From Agelaius tricolor (lineage: Eukaryota > Chordata > Aves > Passeriformes > Icteridae), in the NCBI GenBank assembly GCA_023055355.1, contig JALJCS010000001.1, forward strand, positions 26,101,881-26,165,880: a DNA stretch of 64,000 nucleotides. The letters run 5' to 3'. Both the position numbers and the translations under genes were made by a program. Positions 42,801 through 57,800 of the stretch are shown piece after piece. The notes under the pieces are model-generated. The model ran no database searches and was not told where the DNA came from. It was given only the letters and a program-made list of their open reading frames with translations. Each line of letters opens with the position of its first letter. Positions within the stretch are counted from its first letter, which is position 1.

Positions 42801-45800
42801 GCAGCAAGTACAGTGCTGGTGACAAAAGGGCAATTTTTTGTTTTATGAAAACATGTTAAAAAACTTACCCTGCTGTGAACCTGAACCTATCTGTTACAGG
42901 GCTAAACAATTTTGGTAGTGATTGCTCTTTGCAGTATTACTAAACAAGCAAATTTTCTAAGTTAGATAACACATCATAGCACTTCTACAACTTGATTCAA
43001 ATAAGTACGTTTGTATTCCTTTAACACCATATCTTGGATTTGTGTTTGAAGTATTTTACCTAATTATTCCTATTTATCTCCTCTGTGATAGGCTGGTGCA
43101 CAAAGGCTTCTGTCCTCGTTCTTTTTTGCTTGTAAGACGTGTGAAAAGGATTTACTCCCTGTTATAAAACTAGAGGACAGTATCAGAGTACACAAGGCAA
43201 AGGACTCTACAGCACAGAGATACCAGTGTTGCCATAGGAGCTGTATGTCCCGATTTTTCAAGAGTGAGCCTTGCAAATAAACATACATAAACAAAAAACT
43301 TGACTTTTTTAGAGGTGCTCTCTTCTGACTTCAGCTATAAAGAGAACTGATAAGTATTTCAACTATTTATGTAAATTCAAATGCAGACATCTGGAATACT
43401 AACTTTGGCTACATTATAAGATGTATAAATAATTTACACTAATAACAATAAGATCGTTTCACATTACTGATTAAACAAATCACTTATGATTTTGAAACAG
43501 ACACACACACATAAAAGGAACCAATATTACAACATGTTTTGGGGGGAAAAAAGCTACATTCATTTTAAAAGCCATTAATTTCTACAGCATTTTTCCCCAT
43601 GGGTTAGGATGGATTCTTTCTTATTCCATGAAGCCTCTACTTAAGGTTCTAAGTAAAGGATTCACGGCTTGTGTCAGCTGGTTGCTCTTTCATCCTAACA
43701 GCCAGGACAACACACAGACCCAACAGACTGAAACAAGAAAAACCTCAGATAACCCCTGCACCTCTTTATGACTTGAACTGTAAAGTAAGGGCTTGCATGA
43801 CCTTTCTGAATGTCTCCAGAGCTCTCACTAAAACACTGTTCCAAGGAGCATTGCTTACCATAACATCTCAAGAGGTACCGGTACACCACTGCTGGATCGA
43901 GATGCTCAGGAATCAGTTCTACAAGTGCCTCAATCCTCTTTGCCTGTGAGATTTAATGCACATACAAAAAAACCCATGAACTTGAAATCTTAAAGAACAA
44001 AATGAAGTCACCAAATTCAGAACAGTGATTGCACAGTTTTAAAGTGAAATAAACTGTACTGGTAACAAAGAATAGACTGTGTGACTAGAAGTATATACAA
44101 TAATTTCCTTCCCAAAATGTTGCAGATATGAAATAGTAAAAGAAATTTAGCACAAAATGCAATTAATGCAATAAGGATCTAAAATCCATACTCAAGAATG
44201 CTAAACATTAGTGTATTTTTTTTTCTTCAAGTAGACAATTGATGTTTCAATAAAAATATGGCAAGATTACAACCAATTTAGGAAAACTGCAAAACACTCA
44301 GCATCCTTCAATGACCCAGAGGTCACTGGCAGCTATGATCAATGCTTAAAAGGAGTCAGTTCACTAACTGATGTGCTTAAATTTGGAACCTCCTTCCCTC
44401 AGCCTCTGATTGCAGTTCCAAAAATGCTTAGGTTTTAAATCAAAAGAAGTTTACTGAAATGAAGAACATCTTTATCACACACCACCAACTTTGATGTGTT
44501 AGTAAAATTTCAGCTTGATGAGCTGGGAAACTTGCACATTTTTAGTTCCTTCTTATATACACCAAACAATAGTATTTACCACATTATATTTATCATCATC
44601 ACTTCAAGAGAAGAACTTTAAATCTACTAGCATTTAATGGCAATTCCCACAAAACATAAATGTGCATTTGACTCATGTGAAAAAAACATTTATTCTAGTT
44701 TGTGTGCTAGATGTCCCTGATGCTGCTCCTCTATGAAAGAGAAATCCAGATGGTTTTGCTTGGGTGTGTATTTCAGGGTTTTTTGGTTGCTGTTCAGTGT
44801 TGGGTTTGAGGGGTGGGGGTTGTTTAATTTTTTGTGTGTTCTAAGGCTTTTTTGTGTGGGCTGGAGTTTCTTTGTTGGCCTTTGGATTTGTATTTTATTT
44901 GTTTTGGGGTTATTTTGTTTACTTTAAGGGGGCAATAGGAGGAGGGAGGGATAGGAGTAGAGCAAGCATATAAACAGCATTTCAAATTACAGGGAATGAG
45001 GAGAAAGTCAGGAATCTAAACAGATGCTCCAACTAGATACATGTCCAAACCACCATAACAAGTATTATGAAATGTGTCTTTTAATGTAAACACAGAGGCA
45101 TTTTATCATCAGAGAGAGGCTGAGGTTTTAACTTGCATTTGTATTTGTACAATGTAGCCAATAAAACAAGGACTTTCAGGTTGTGATACTGAACTGGATA
45201 ATGCAGTAAAACATTCTAAGCACAATGTTTGTAGGATGTACAGTGTAACATGGAAAATGCAGGAAATAACTGAAACAACAGAAAAATATTAAGTACACCC
45301 TGCTTTCCATCATGCTCCATAATATAAACTGTTCTTTAAATATAACCACCTCTGCAAATTAACCTCCCCCCTCCCCAAGAAACCCAGTAAAGCTGTCAAC
45401 TGTGAAGTTCAAAACACTTTAACAAAGGTTGATGAAATAGTATTTTGCAACATACGAAACTGTATATGTGAAAAAAATATTGTACCTGTCCAGGTTGAGA
45501 TGCTGCTCTAGCCAAAAAACGTCCAAAAGTTCTCTTCTCCTGAACTATTGCACCCCACCTCTGAAGACAAAGAAATGATTAATGTAGCAGACATAAGTAG
45601 GTTACTGTTAAACAAAATTACCAAGGTGAAAATTTCCAATTACAGATGCTTAAAACAATATACTAACATATTACCAATTTATAAGGTAAATAATTGAATA
45701 TTAGGTTGACAAGAAAACAAAAAAACCAATCACAAACCAAGTTCATTTAATGCACTTCGCTGGTAAACATTTTTAAATGGTAGGGATAAAGTTTGTTTAA

Positions 45801-48800
45801 AACAATAGGGGAAAGAATTAAACTAATACTTCAAATATACCACAAAAACGAGGTTTAGGACTGCAAAAGAATGAAAAAGAGAAACACTATTCCTCTCCAA
45901 TTATACTGCCAAGCATTCACAAGTGAGCTAGGGATCATAAGGTTAATTATACATTTAATAAGGTGTCAGGGAGATAACTGCTCGTTTCTTTATAAAAATT
46001 AAAATGTACAAAGCAAGTTCTCTTTAAAGTATAATTACCTACACTTATGCATACAAAGGACTGATTTCAATCTCTCTATTTTATAAAAGGCTTTAACTGC
46101 AATAGACAGGGTTTGAGAAAGAGAAGTTGAACTTAAAAAAGTTTGAGACAGACCAGATAAAAATCAAAAATTGATCTTACTTTAGAAACAAGGACAAAAT
46201 AAAATATACAAGACAATATTAAGTGTGTGTTCCTCAAAGATGTCAGTGTTAGAACTCTTAAAAATGCAGAGTGTGGTTTTTTTTACCAGCTGTGTGATAT
46301 CAGTACCAAAATGCACAGGAAAAAGAGAATATTGTGCATATGAAAACACATACCATGATTTTCCTATATTCAACTAGTATTGTAGACATTTGCAAACAAG
46401 AAAATTTGGGTAATGCCATTATGAATATTCTGAATAAGTAATATGTTTACAAGCTCTTTAAAGTCCAGGTGAAAAGGTGTGAAGGTTCCTTTCTTTAGGC
46501 ATACAGACAAGAAGTGGCTCTATGGTGCTAAATAGGGGCAAAGCACTGATGAGAGGAACTTGCAATATTTTATTACCAGTTCTAGCCATTCTCACCTACT
46601 GCCAGTAACTGCTCTGAGAGGAAAGAGTCTAGTTTGAGAAATGTTATCCACAGCTCCCTTTCATGCTGAAATATCAAATCCCTTCCGACTCTCATCAGAA
46701 AAAGCATTCTCCCTCCAGACAGTAACACACACTGCAGCTGTTCCATAAACTTTTAAATAGACTCTTAGATGCATTTCTGAAACCAAGGAGTCTTCATGTA
46801 TATACTAATATTTTAGATTACAAGCAAAATATTTCATTTAGATTGTTGTTTAATTTCCAAAATATAACAATGCAGAGTGACTATTCCTATCCTCCAGTTG
46901 GTGGATTCCTATTAGTGGAACACTGGATCCACACAGCAGTCACAAACGTTTAACACAGCTCAAAGTTTTTCCTGAGCCATAAAATCCCCTATTTTTCTTC
47001 TAGACACAGACGTTCCAACTCAAGCTTACCTGTAAATATGCACTTATAACAAGGTATTTTTAAATTGTCCATTAAGATACAATGTATACAAGGTTATTTC
47101 AAGTACCCTATAGAGCCATGAATTTAATTCTAACAGATGCTCTTGTAACAAGTTTCAGGAATATATACATGTATATTATTCCATGTTCTGGAAAATTTTA
47201 GGAATACTATCATTTTACTTAAAAATGAAAAAAACTTTATCTTCACAAAAGAAAAAAAAGTACCCAATTTTCATTTACTCATTCCATGTCAAGCAAAGAG
47301 CAATCAAAGAGCAATCAATAAATCAGAAAGAGTGGAATAACTTGAGAATTTTTTGCATTTTGATGTTTCAAGCTATATAGCAAGAGGGTTTTATTGCAAA
47401 ATTGTAGTCTCCTTTTCATTTAATATTCAAATGACCAGTTAGGCAAAGCCCTACATAAAGTAAGGGAATTACAAGGAATACACCTCACACTGCAGCAGAA
47501 GTAATAGAACAGCTTTGTTGGTAGTGTCTTGGAATATCATAAAATATGTCATGGATGAAGCAGAGCTTTTTCTTTAAGAGTTTAAAATACTTAGGAACTG
47601 GTAAATGAGTAGCATGCACTATCAGGAGATGATAAGAGGCCCTGATTTGAGGCAGGAGCTTATGCACACATCAGTCTGACTGCTGGACTGTCACCTGCTT
47701 GGATGAGCCTCCTGACAGAGCCTGTTCCCAGCACCCACAGCTCATCCCACTCTTGCTTGGCTTGTCTTTAGCTCGGCACAAATGCAGCTGTCTCAATTCC
47801 TAACTCAGCTGAGACTGTGACCCAGAGACCAACATTTGGGGTTTAATGCATCTGTGACAAATAGAAAGCAAATTCAGCTCTTAATAAGCCCTGAATACAA
47901 TATATACAATATTACAGCCAAGTGAAGTAAAGTCCATGACAAGCAATTATTGCCTGCTTGTTTTGCAAACTGTACAGCTGTAAGATATCATGTTTAAAGC
48001 ACTTAAGAAATTAGGTGAGCAGTTGCAAGGAAATGGTTTGCAAGAAACAACTGACATCTAACAGAGAACTTGGAGAAAAAATATTTGCAATATACAAATA
48101 CTTGCTTTATTTCCTTCGTGTTACTGGAAGACAAAAACCACCCCTGACTCTGGCACCGCTACTCTCAGCACTAGAGCATGAGCCCATGGTTTAGTGTAAA
48201 GTGTGCACTGCTACTCACACTGTAATTCAAATGCATCCCAGCAGCTGCACAACATCTCTTTGTGACAATTTCTCAGTTAACCTTTGGAGAGCTCTGAGCA
48301 TTTCTGTTCCTCTTGTTATGTCATTACCTGTATCAACGATCTGGCATCATCCACTCTGCCTGCAGCGATATACTGAAGGAAAAGATCTGTGACAGGTCTG
48401 TACATTCCACACTGACTGGCCACTCGTTCTGCCATCGCACCAACTGCAAAATGATGGGTACATGAGGAAAAGCTTGGATTGAAAAGCTGCTTTTGTAAAC
48501 TTCACAGGCATGATTTATGCTGACTGAGCAGGTTTTATGTGTAATAGCTCTTTCATAACACCTCTGTCGAGTCAGAATATTTAAATATCATTGCAATTAA
48601 CTTACATTTTTCCAAAGCTGGTTCTAATCCTTCCTCAGACACCTTTCTTAACAAATAGGAAATACTTTTGACAGCTTGATCAGGATTCTGTGCACCAGAG
48701 ATAAGCAGAGGCTCAAGGTATTTCACAGCAGCATCAAGGTCATTGCTAGGAAAAGAGATTGAACTGGCTCAGTTTCTGAAATCAAGATTTCTAAACCTAA

Positions 48801-51800
48801 AGAAGCAATTAAAATGAAGTTTTTGTTTTCTACATCAAGCTTGTATTTACCAGGAATAGTTGATGAAAAAACATTGACCAAAAAAATTTATTCATTCAGA
48901 TATTGTAAACATGAAACAATTTATGACTGAATGAATAAATCAATTAATAAGTTTAAATGGCCTTTGACCTGTGCAAAGTTTAGGTATTTTGGACACACTT
49001 TATTCCTCATTAAGAAAGAAGAGTTCAGCTAGCTGCTTTAGGAAAATGCATCCTGCAAATCTAGAAGGCAAAATCTAAACATTAACAGAGGGTATCTCAA
49101 TAATTAATGCATGCAATTTAAGTATTTTTATGCAATGTAATTAATTATTTACCTGATTTTTCCCACGCCTGCCCTTTTGGATGCAAAAGACAATACTAAA
49201 TGTCATTTGGTCATTACATCTATATGCTTTTAATCTTAAGGTTTAAATATAGCAAATGCTAATAAAATAATGCAAGAAGTATTCACCAAAGTGTAAACTC
49301 TCATTCCAGCATTCTAAAAAGTTCAAATGACAACATCTCTTACCAGTCCACTGTAAAACCTAATTAAATTGAAAAAGAAAACTGAGCACAACGAATGCTT
49401 TTAGGTGAAGCAGCAGTACAGCACATGTGAAAGCTATGAAAAATGCTTTGAAAACTGAATCAGAAACACAGAACTACCAATAAATGAACATTGTATTGGA
49501 AATACCAGTAAGAATCTGTTTTTCAAAGTTATAAAGATAGAGATTACAAGGTATTTAAGAATATATAGGGTGCATATTATTGTCATGGTTTGAAGCTGGC
49601 ACAACGCCAGTGCCCCCATGAGAATACACTCTCCCTGGTGTCTGCTGTGAGATGTGACCAGGAATAAGCAAAGCAGGCCCCCACTTAGAAATAAAGAAAA
49701 GAAAAACTTTATTAACTAAACTACAACTCTAAGTAACAAGAAACACAGGGAAAAAGAAAACCTTCCAAAAGCATTTCCTCCTCCTCCCCCCCCATAATTC
49801 CAATACATCCATCCCCCAAATTATCGACTCTCGGTCCGGCACCACCCTTTAGATAATCAATCCTCAGTTCATCCAGAGGAGAGGAGTCCTTCTTGTGCCA
49901 TAGGCTTCCCCTGGAAACACCCTTGAAACCTCGTGTGTTTCCGTGTCACTCGTGGCACCGCCCAGAGAACATCTGCCATCGTGACCTCTTCCTGCCATGT
50001 CCAGTGATCTCACCACTGCGCATGGACCAGAGCTGCTTCTAGGGTTGCTCTTTTAAGGATGCTCTGTCCCATTCCAAACAGAGCACAGTCTCTCCTTTGG
50101 GACACCTGTCCCCCCCAGATTTCACCCCCTGGGGCCAAGGGGGTCTCAACACTGAACTCTCTTGGCTCTGAGCCATTGCCTCCCCCTGGATGCAGTCTCT
50201 GTGTCACAGGAAACATGGTTCTGTCCATGGCTATAAGAAGAAGAGTCCAGCTAAGGCCACTCCATCATCTCTTCCCACCTAAGATTCTTCTCTACTCTTC
50301 TGACATCTTCCACTTGCCCAGACCTTCACACTTGCACATTTCCTTCTTCACCTCATCTCTATCTCTCTTCTAGGAAAGGTTAATGTTCTGCAAAGTTTTC
50401 ATTGTCCAAAAAAGGGTTAAAAGCTTGGGCTCTGTGGCCGGACACCTTCTCACTGCACCCCCCCCCTTCTCCTTCTCAGCCGTGCTGCCGGCACATGTTA
50501 CAAGTTCCAAGGTAGCACAGTCCCAAGCACAGGCTGTACTCTCTCTCTCTCTCTCCTGGGGGGGGCTGCCCGGTGCCTCCTGGTGCTTCTCCCACCCTTC
50601 CATCCTCGGGGCCTCTTCACCTCCCATCTCTGTCCAAGGCCCAGCCTACCTCACCCGGCTGCATGGCTTCCCCCTCCATCCGCATGGCTGCCCTCCATCC
50701 GGCAGCAGCTGGACTGGGGAGAGATCCGAACTCTTTCCTCACCGGAAACCGAGAGAGGGTTTCCTGGGAATGCTCTGCTTTTAACCCCTGTGTTCTCAGA
50801 GGCGTATCCATGCCCCAGTGGCCACACCAGGTGCCAATACTAAAATCCAAAACCTACTGGTGACCACAGCATATCCCAGAAAACTTAACTTTCTCTCAAA
50901 CCACGACATTAATTAACACTGCTCAGTCTTTTCATACATCAAGTTAGTTTTGGTATGGGAAAAGTTGGTGCTCTACCTGCATGCAACCATTTATTTATTT
51001 ATACTTGTCACCAAACTCCATCTTAAGAGCACAGCCTGACTTTGCAACACTTTTATGACATGGAAATACAGGAAAATTGGCATCTTATAACACAAATAAT
51101 GAAGTGTCTCTCCCATCTGAAGTATTTTGTTTACGTTCAAGTCCATGCACTACAACTGTGTGCCAAGGACCACTGGGATCTGCTCCCTGTGATCTGGCAT
51201 GCCTGAGGCAACCAGGAATCTGCACTACAGTGCAGTGCAGTGCAGGAATCTGCACTACAGAGCTCTACAGCTTTCCTGCCAAGCCAGGCACAGGAGGTCC
51301 ACCCAACAAAACTAGTTTGAAATGAAACAACAGAATATGTAGGATTCCTGAAGACTGGTCCCTGCAAAGTGTATTTGAGAAGCTGACCTTGCCCTCTCTC
51401 CTCCAGGTGCTTCCTCATGCAGTTTTACACAAAGGATAAACCAGCACAGTACCAATGTATCAACTAAACCAGAAATGCACATAGAGCACAATACTGAACA
51501 AAGAGCTGAATCACAGGATTCTAAGAAGTGTGGGGATAACTGTGATAACTAAACTGTGGCCTAAAGCATCAGCCAAGCTTTTTTAGTTCTTACTGGAAAG
51601 ACCTCACTCCGCAGATACACATCTGGCTTTCCCATTTTGAAGGTAAAGACAGTAATAGTTCAAGAATATATTGCCATTTCAACTGTTGGAACAGGTAGTA
51701 GATTTTTCTTTCCAACAAACAACAACAACAAAATATATATATATTTAATATATATTTATATAATCTCTGGGTGCTACGTTTGATGAAGTAATTCCATTTT

Positions 51801-54800
51801 ACCTTCAGATTTCATAGAGCTTTTGATCTAACGCTGAGGAAACACTTTACATGCACCTTGGAACAAAGGTATCAAATTACAGCACCAAAAAAGACCTTAA
51901 TGCTTCACAGTTATTATATCTCTATTTCATTAATTTTTCAACCCCAAATTTGTATGGGAGCCAATACCAGAACAGAACTGCACACTATACTCAACTAGAA
52001 TTTCAACATCTGGGACACTGTAAAAATGGAAACAGAATGAAATGGATAATGCAAGAGATTTCCCAGCACATTGCAGAAAAGAATTAAATACACAGTCCTA
52101 GAAATACTTACCTTTTTGTATGAGCCAATGCAATTGCATTAGAGATTAGTGAGTCAGGTAAACGAATGGATTTTGTGACGTCTCCCAGGATGTTTTCAAG
52201 TACTTGCAGGTTCTTTAGGTCTCCTTTTTCTGCCAGGGCCTGAATGAGAGCAGTAGCTGCTGCTCTAGTAGGCAACACACCACTGTCAAGCATTCCTTTT
52301 AAAACAGCTAAGGCATCTAACAATGGTAAAGAAATAAGGGAAACAGAAATCAGACTTTAGTTCAGAAAGCACCATGCTGCTGGTATCATTAATCCTACCC
52401 ATTTAAAATAAGTACAGAAAAAAAATTTCTTTAAGCCCTGCAATCACTAGAGTGAATTCTAACTTGAATACATATACACAAATAAAAACTCTCAACAATA
52501 ATTTAGATTGAAAGGCTGTAATATCTCATAATAAGAAGTATTAAGCTACTTTCAACATTGAAATAATTTGTTTTTAACCAGCTCAAGGAAAGCAGGCATG
52601 TCATAAATATTCTCTCTTATGATTTTGAAGTCCTGACTCTCTTCTTCCCCAAACTGCAAGCAATTTCCTTTACTAAAAACAAAAAATGTTGTATATTTAA
52701 GAATAAATATAGCGAAAAATGTAGTTCATTATAGAAACTGATGAATTATAATACTGAGATTTCTCTTTTTGAGTGTGCATGAAAGCTTTGTTTTCCCAAA
52801 TTTAATTTTTAAATAGAATTATGGGATACAAGTTTCCTTGCAAGAACAAAAACCAAGAACTCAACCCTTACCTCAGAAACTCCTAAGATTATAGCAATTA
52901 CATGTTAAAAACCCACAAGGTCAATCTCCTGTCCATCTGCCACAAATTCCCCAAACCCACAGCTGATGAAGTCACCCTCGTTTCTCCAAGCAGAATTCTT
53001 GTCAATTTATGTTATCCATGAGCAAACACACACAGAAAGACATGCCCCTCTGGTAAAAATCTCTTATTCCTTACCAGCACAGGCAGGATTAATCACAGAT
53101 GATAATTATAATACCAAGGGATAACACTCCTAGCATAATATACACCCACATGAACTCCACAGCATTGCCATTCCAATTCAATATGCAGGTACTGCAGAAA
53201 TCAAGTGTTACCCTTTACATGAGAGGAAGCAAAAAACATTCTTTATGCTTAGGCTTCCTTCACAGGAAGTTTTTTTCTGCCCCATATTCTTCTTTTTAGG
53301 GAAAATAAGGAGGAATACATGGGGGGTGGGAAAGGAAGATTCACAACATTTAACAAGCAATCTCAGAAGACATGCCAAGTTCAAATTCTCTCCTAACTCG
53401 GGTGCAGACCTCCCTCTAGCACAGAGTGCAACCAGCCTTCTCAAGAACAAGGACAGAGAAAGATTTGAAAGCTGAGTATGTGCAGAACAACTGCAAGAAG
53501 TAAGGTACTAGTAGCATAGTGGATAATTGTGCAGGTAACTATATGCTTGTGAAAACCAACCATGCATCTTTCAAAATAAACTTCTATAAACTCTGCAAAT
53601 TTCCTACCACGACATTCTAATTCTGACTCTTTAAAGTAACCTGGTTTTTACCAAGTTCTTGCTAGAAGATATCAGAGCTCTTAGGAGTACACTTTAGTAC
53701 CTCCATAAAACCTTTTAACTGCACCACATTACACAGCAAAGAATGCTGATGAACTAAATGAGGTATGTAAGTGGTAAAAAGCAAGCAGGTTTTACACAAG
53801 TGAAAGCCATCACAGGATGCAGGTCAAATGGAGCTCACCAACAAAAGACTACAAAAACACCATGCCAAAAATGTTTTGGGTAATCTGTGAGCCTTATTTG
53901 GGTAATCTGTGGGCCTAATTTGTGAGCCTTAGAAAATGACCTGTATGGCTGAAATACTCAGTAACTTGCATTTTCAAGGCTTCACTTAGACAAAGACAAG
54001 TAGTATATCTCAAATTAAAATAGAAACAAGGATTAAGTGTGACTATTCAATAAAATTGTTAGATAAAGCTTGTTCAATGCACAAGAGATAAGAAAATATA
54101 ATTTTGCAAAGTAATGTAATTCCACAAGATTGAGAAACTTTGCATTGTGCAAAAAGTGAGATTTTTAGAGTACAACAAGGAAGAGAGTTGATGTAACAGG
54201 ATTTTGTATGCTAGCTAAAAGAATCCCAGTGCAAGAGACTAGCAACATCACTGATATAGAAACATCACTGATGTTCTGAAGAAGGGAAGACTTTTTGTGT
54301 GCAATATTCAGGAAGAACTGGTAAAATTTATGGCATATTAGAGAAGAAAGCAGAGAAGATTTATGAGAATAAAATCAGACAGGAAAGTCAGGCGAAGGCC
54401 TTGAAAGCAGCAAAAAAAGATCTGCCAAGAGCAAAAGGAGCAATGGCATTCATCACAAATACTTCAGTGGATGACACCTGCCAATGACATGAAACTGGAG
54501 ACTGAAAGAGGAAGAAGACAGGTTTATCAGCCACAGGAAACAAAGAGTACAAGTGAGAAGATGTGTCTAAATGCTCATCTTTAGTATTTTAATGTAGCTG
54601 ATGTTACATGGGTATGAGTTACTAGCACAGCTATGTATGATGGAGTTAACTAAAATGAAATGATGGTAGAATCAAAAGTGGATTTTCTGAATTTGTGCGT
54701 AGTTGCTTTAATGCCTAAAGGTACTGACAAAAATAGGTACCAACACTGTACGTAGCCTTGCATGGAGATAAAAGATGTTGCCCTGCATGTACAACTACTT

Positions 54801-57800
54801 GCATGCAGAGTTTTCCTCTATCACAAGACTTCTACAGCCCAACTACAGAAGTAGGACATAACTCTGTGGAGCTGATCTCTAGGCTGCAAAGCAGCCAATG
54901 CTGAGGACTAAAATAAAACAACTGTAAACTTTATGCACCATCTTGTTGGGTACCCTTACGTATTCTTCAGCCACCATTTTCTTCACTATCATCATTGTTA
55001 CATTAAAAAGAAAACCAAACAGAGTATTTTGTTACTGTTGGTATTGAGAACTATTTAAAAGTATTTGATTAAGTTTTTAAATCAATATTATAATCATTTA
55101 GTTCACAATCATGCACATTTAACAGTCAATTTAACTCATCTGGTATCTCACACAACCAACACAATATGCAAGAAACAACTGCTGGGAATTGTTTCAGATG
55201 CTCTAAAGTATGTTAATTTCCAAAGCAAAATGACTTGTGCTGTGAATTTTAACGCACTTGAAAGCCTGTACTTTCTCTCGTTCTGGAGCACAAATTTTGC
55301 ATGTCTGAAGAGCTGTGATTCATCTTAAGAAAACCCATCTTGTGTTAAATGGAATGGAAACTGGACTAAGTGGTCAAATGACAAGTACATTCATATTCAA
55401 GCTGTATTATAAATGCATGTACAGTAATTTACGTCTCTCAGCTACCACAAAAGGCTCTTGATAAGCAGGTAATTTGCTAAATGGACTCCTTTATCCAAGT
55501 ATTCGAAGGGCGTTACAAGAAAAATCTGCAGAGGCATTAATGTGACGTAAAGGTCAAGCATTGTGACATACCTTTCAAATAATCCCGCCTAACTTGCGAT
55601 ATGATGAGGAGGCTGCTGGCAGCACTGTTCAGTGTGAAGCCCTTGATGTGGGTCTCAGCACTAAAAGAAGCAGACATTTAGAAAGGAATTACTGACATGC
55701 TTCTGATACGATAATAAATGGTTGAGCACCAAGGTGAAATTATAAAAACTACTGTTCGTATGTTAAAAATATTGCTGCAAAATATCGACCTGGAGACAGC
55801 TTTTGTGTTATCCTGTCAATGGTTATAGAAGGATAATTTTTTTTTGCATTCTGACAGATGACAAAGTTGGAAGTGAGCAACAAAAGAAACAAAGTACAAG
55901 ATTTTTTTTAAACAATCGGTTCAGATTCTTGAATGCTGACATATTAGATGACTAAAATAACTGCATGCCCTGCATTGTTCTGTTGTATCCTAGGCTGGAT
56001 ACTTTTTCTTCTTTTTTCAATAGTCACCATAATTATAAAATATAAAACTATTCTTTCAGCAATAAAAATGAAACATTTATTTTCAGCACTGTATATTTTA
56101 AACATAAACTAAAGCATATTATGAACTAACACCATATCATTTGGTTGATTAATTTTCAAATTTCTGTCATCTAGATGTATACAGGTTTTAAAGCGAACAT
56201 CCTACATTTGCTGCCTTAGCCACATTAAAATTGTATTTCACTTATCAATTCCTTGTCTCCTGTAATACAAAACTTCATGTAAGTAGAGCAAAGACAGCCT
56301 TTACTTCAGTAACCCTGCTAAAGCTTTGCTAACACTCTGGAAATTAGTCAAGAGAGACTAACCAGCAATCACATCGGTCTTGTACTACAAAATGTTCCTG
56401 CTCTTAAATGACATATAGCCAAAGCCCCATTTTTAATATATAAGGATAACTTTACAAATGTTCATTTCTAGATTACAAAATCTCCACAGAGCAAAGGGGG
56501 GCATTGCCATTTACCATATCAGCAATCAAGATAAACCTCACTGATCATCTTGTGGCAAACAACTGAGCAGCCTACCTACTTGAACTTAGGGGCTGAGCGG
56601 ATTGGGAGGTAAGCAGGGTCATTGCTAAATTGTTCTCCTCAATCCCAAGAAAATCCTTCACATTGCACACAATATGACTATCCTCTCAGTCACTTTCAGC
56701 CTCCCAGGCTCACAAATGCAGTCACTGGACTCAGGATTTTCTTCCTCTCCCAACCAATCCCCTTAATCCCTGCCTAAGCACCCACTGCTCAGTTCCGCCT
56801 TTTTTTTTTCCTTTGTCCCATCTGTCAAAGCCCTTAAGTCAACAATTCATGCATGAGACTGTAAATTACATATAACAAAGGATTTACTTTCTCCAATCTT
56901 CCAATCTTTAGTGTGATTAAATAGATGTTAGCTACTATTACAGAACTAATCCATCATTCCAATACTCCTAAATTTCTATTTAAAACTTCTTGGACTAAAT
57001 GCAGTAAATATTCCTCAAAACAGTTCTAGAATGTGAAAGCAACACTTGGGTTGACCAACAGATCAGTAATGTTCTGGGATGTCTGCTGTTTGTTTCTTTC
57101 AAAGGCAGTGTAGGAGTGCTATTTACTTCTCCCACACCACTTTCTCATGGAAGGTTTTCAGTTCAGGTAACAGAGGGATATTTTGAAGTTATTGGATGTT
57201 TTAAAATTATTTATAAAGTAGTTATTTTGTTGCCTATGCTAATGTGCACAGTAAGACTATCTACATATTATTTACCTTTCAAATTGGCTTCAAACAGTAA
57301 AATGAGTAATTTGTATCTAAATTAAGGTAGCTTTCCTGTATTTTACAAAAATATTAGGAGCTGCACAAGTTTCAGACCACCACACACATTTAGGCTTTGT
57401 AGGAGTAATCTCTTTTTAGTATGAGGATGGAAAAATTCTGAAGCATCCAGAAATGTGTATTAACACACAGATTTGTTATTCCTCAATCACAGGCGCACAC
57501 ACCCCATCACTTTCTCTATTTCAGTGGACTACTTAGAACTTAAAAGCTTTTAAAAATGCTTAATATAAGCATAATTTTGTTACTAGAAAAAAAGCCACAC
57601 AGATATGCCATGAACACGACCAACATGAAGCATTTTCTGTTTTGATGCAAGAGTAAGTTGTCAGAAGCTTCTCAGATTGTCATTATTTGGCATTTCTAAG
57701 CTACAAGATGGAGTAGGAGAGTTGTGAAAAGCACCAGGGTTAGATCATAGTTGGCTTTGACCAGCAACCAAGAAGAAAATCTCTTATAAAATCCCGTTAC

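Larger units (their letters stand above)
39868..48327 (-). other. LRPPRC: LRPPRC introns between the last five exons
   Basis: Introns 39868-41149, 41293-43858, 43944-45485 and 45561-48327 are AT-rich. Apart from the T/G-rich block at 44751-44930, no repeat family or RNA gene was recognised. Confidence 0.7.

Noticed and set aside
50059..50863. Open frames inside the LTR as possible retroviral genes
   Set aside because: They lie in overlapping phases on both strands within a single LTR and show no gag, pol or env signature; Ser/Pro/Leu-rich composition reflects C-rich LTR DNA.
48746..52111. Full-length provirus in the LRPPRC intron
   Set aside because: Only one LTR-like unit is present and no internal region or second copy was found in the intron.
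54299..54487. 62-codon Lys-rich frame in an LRPPRC intron
   Set aside because: No splice context, no recognisable family, and it is in antisense to LRPPRC; A-rich composition explains it.
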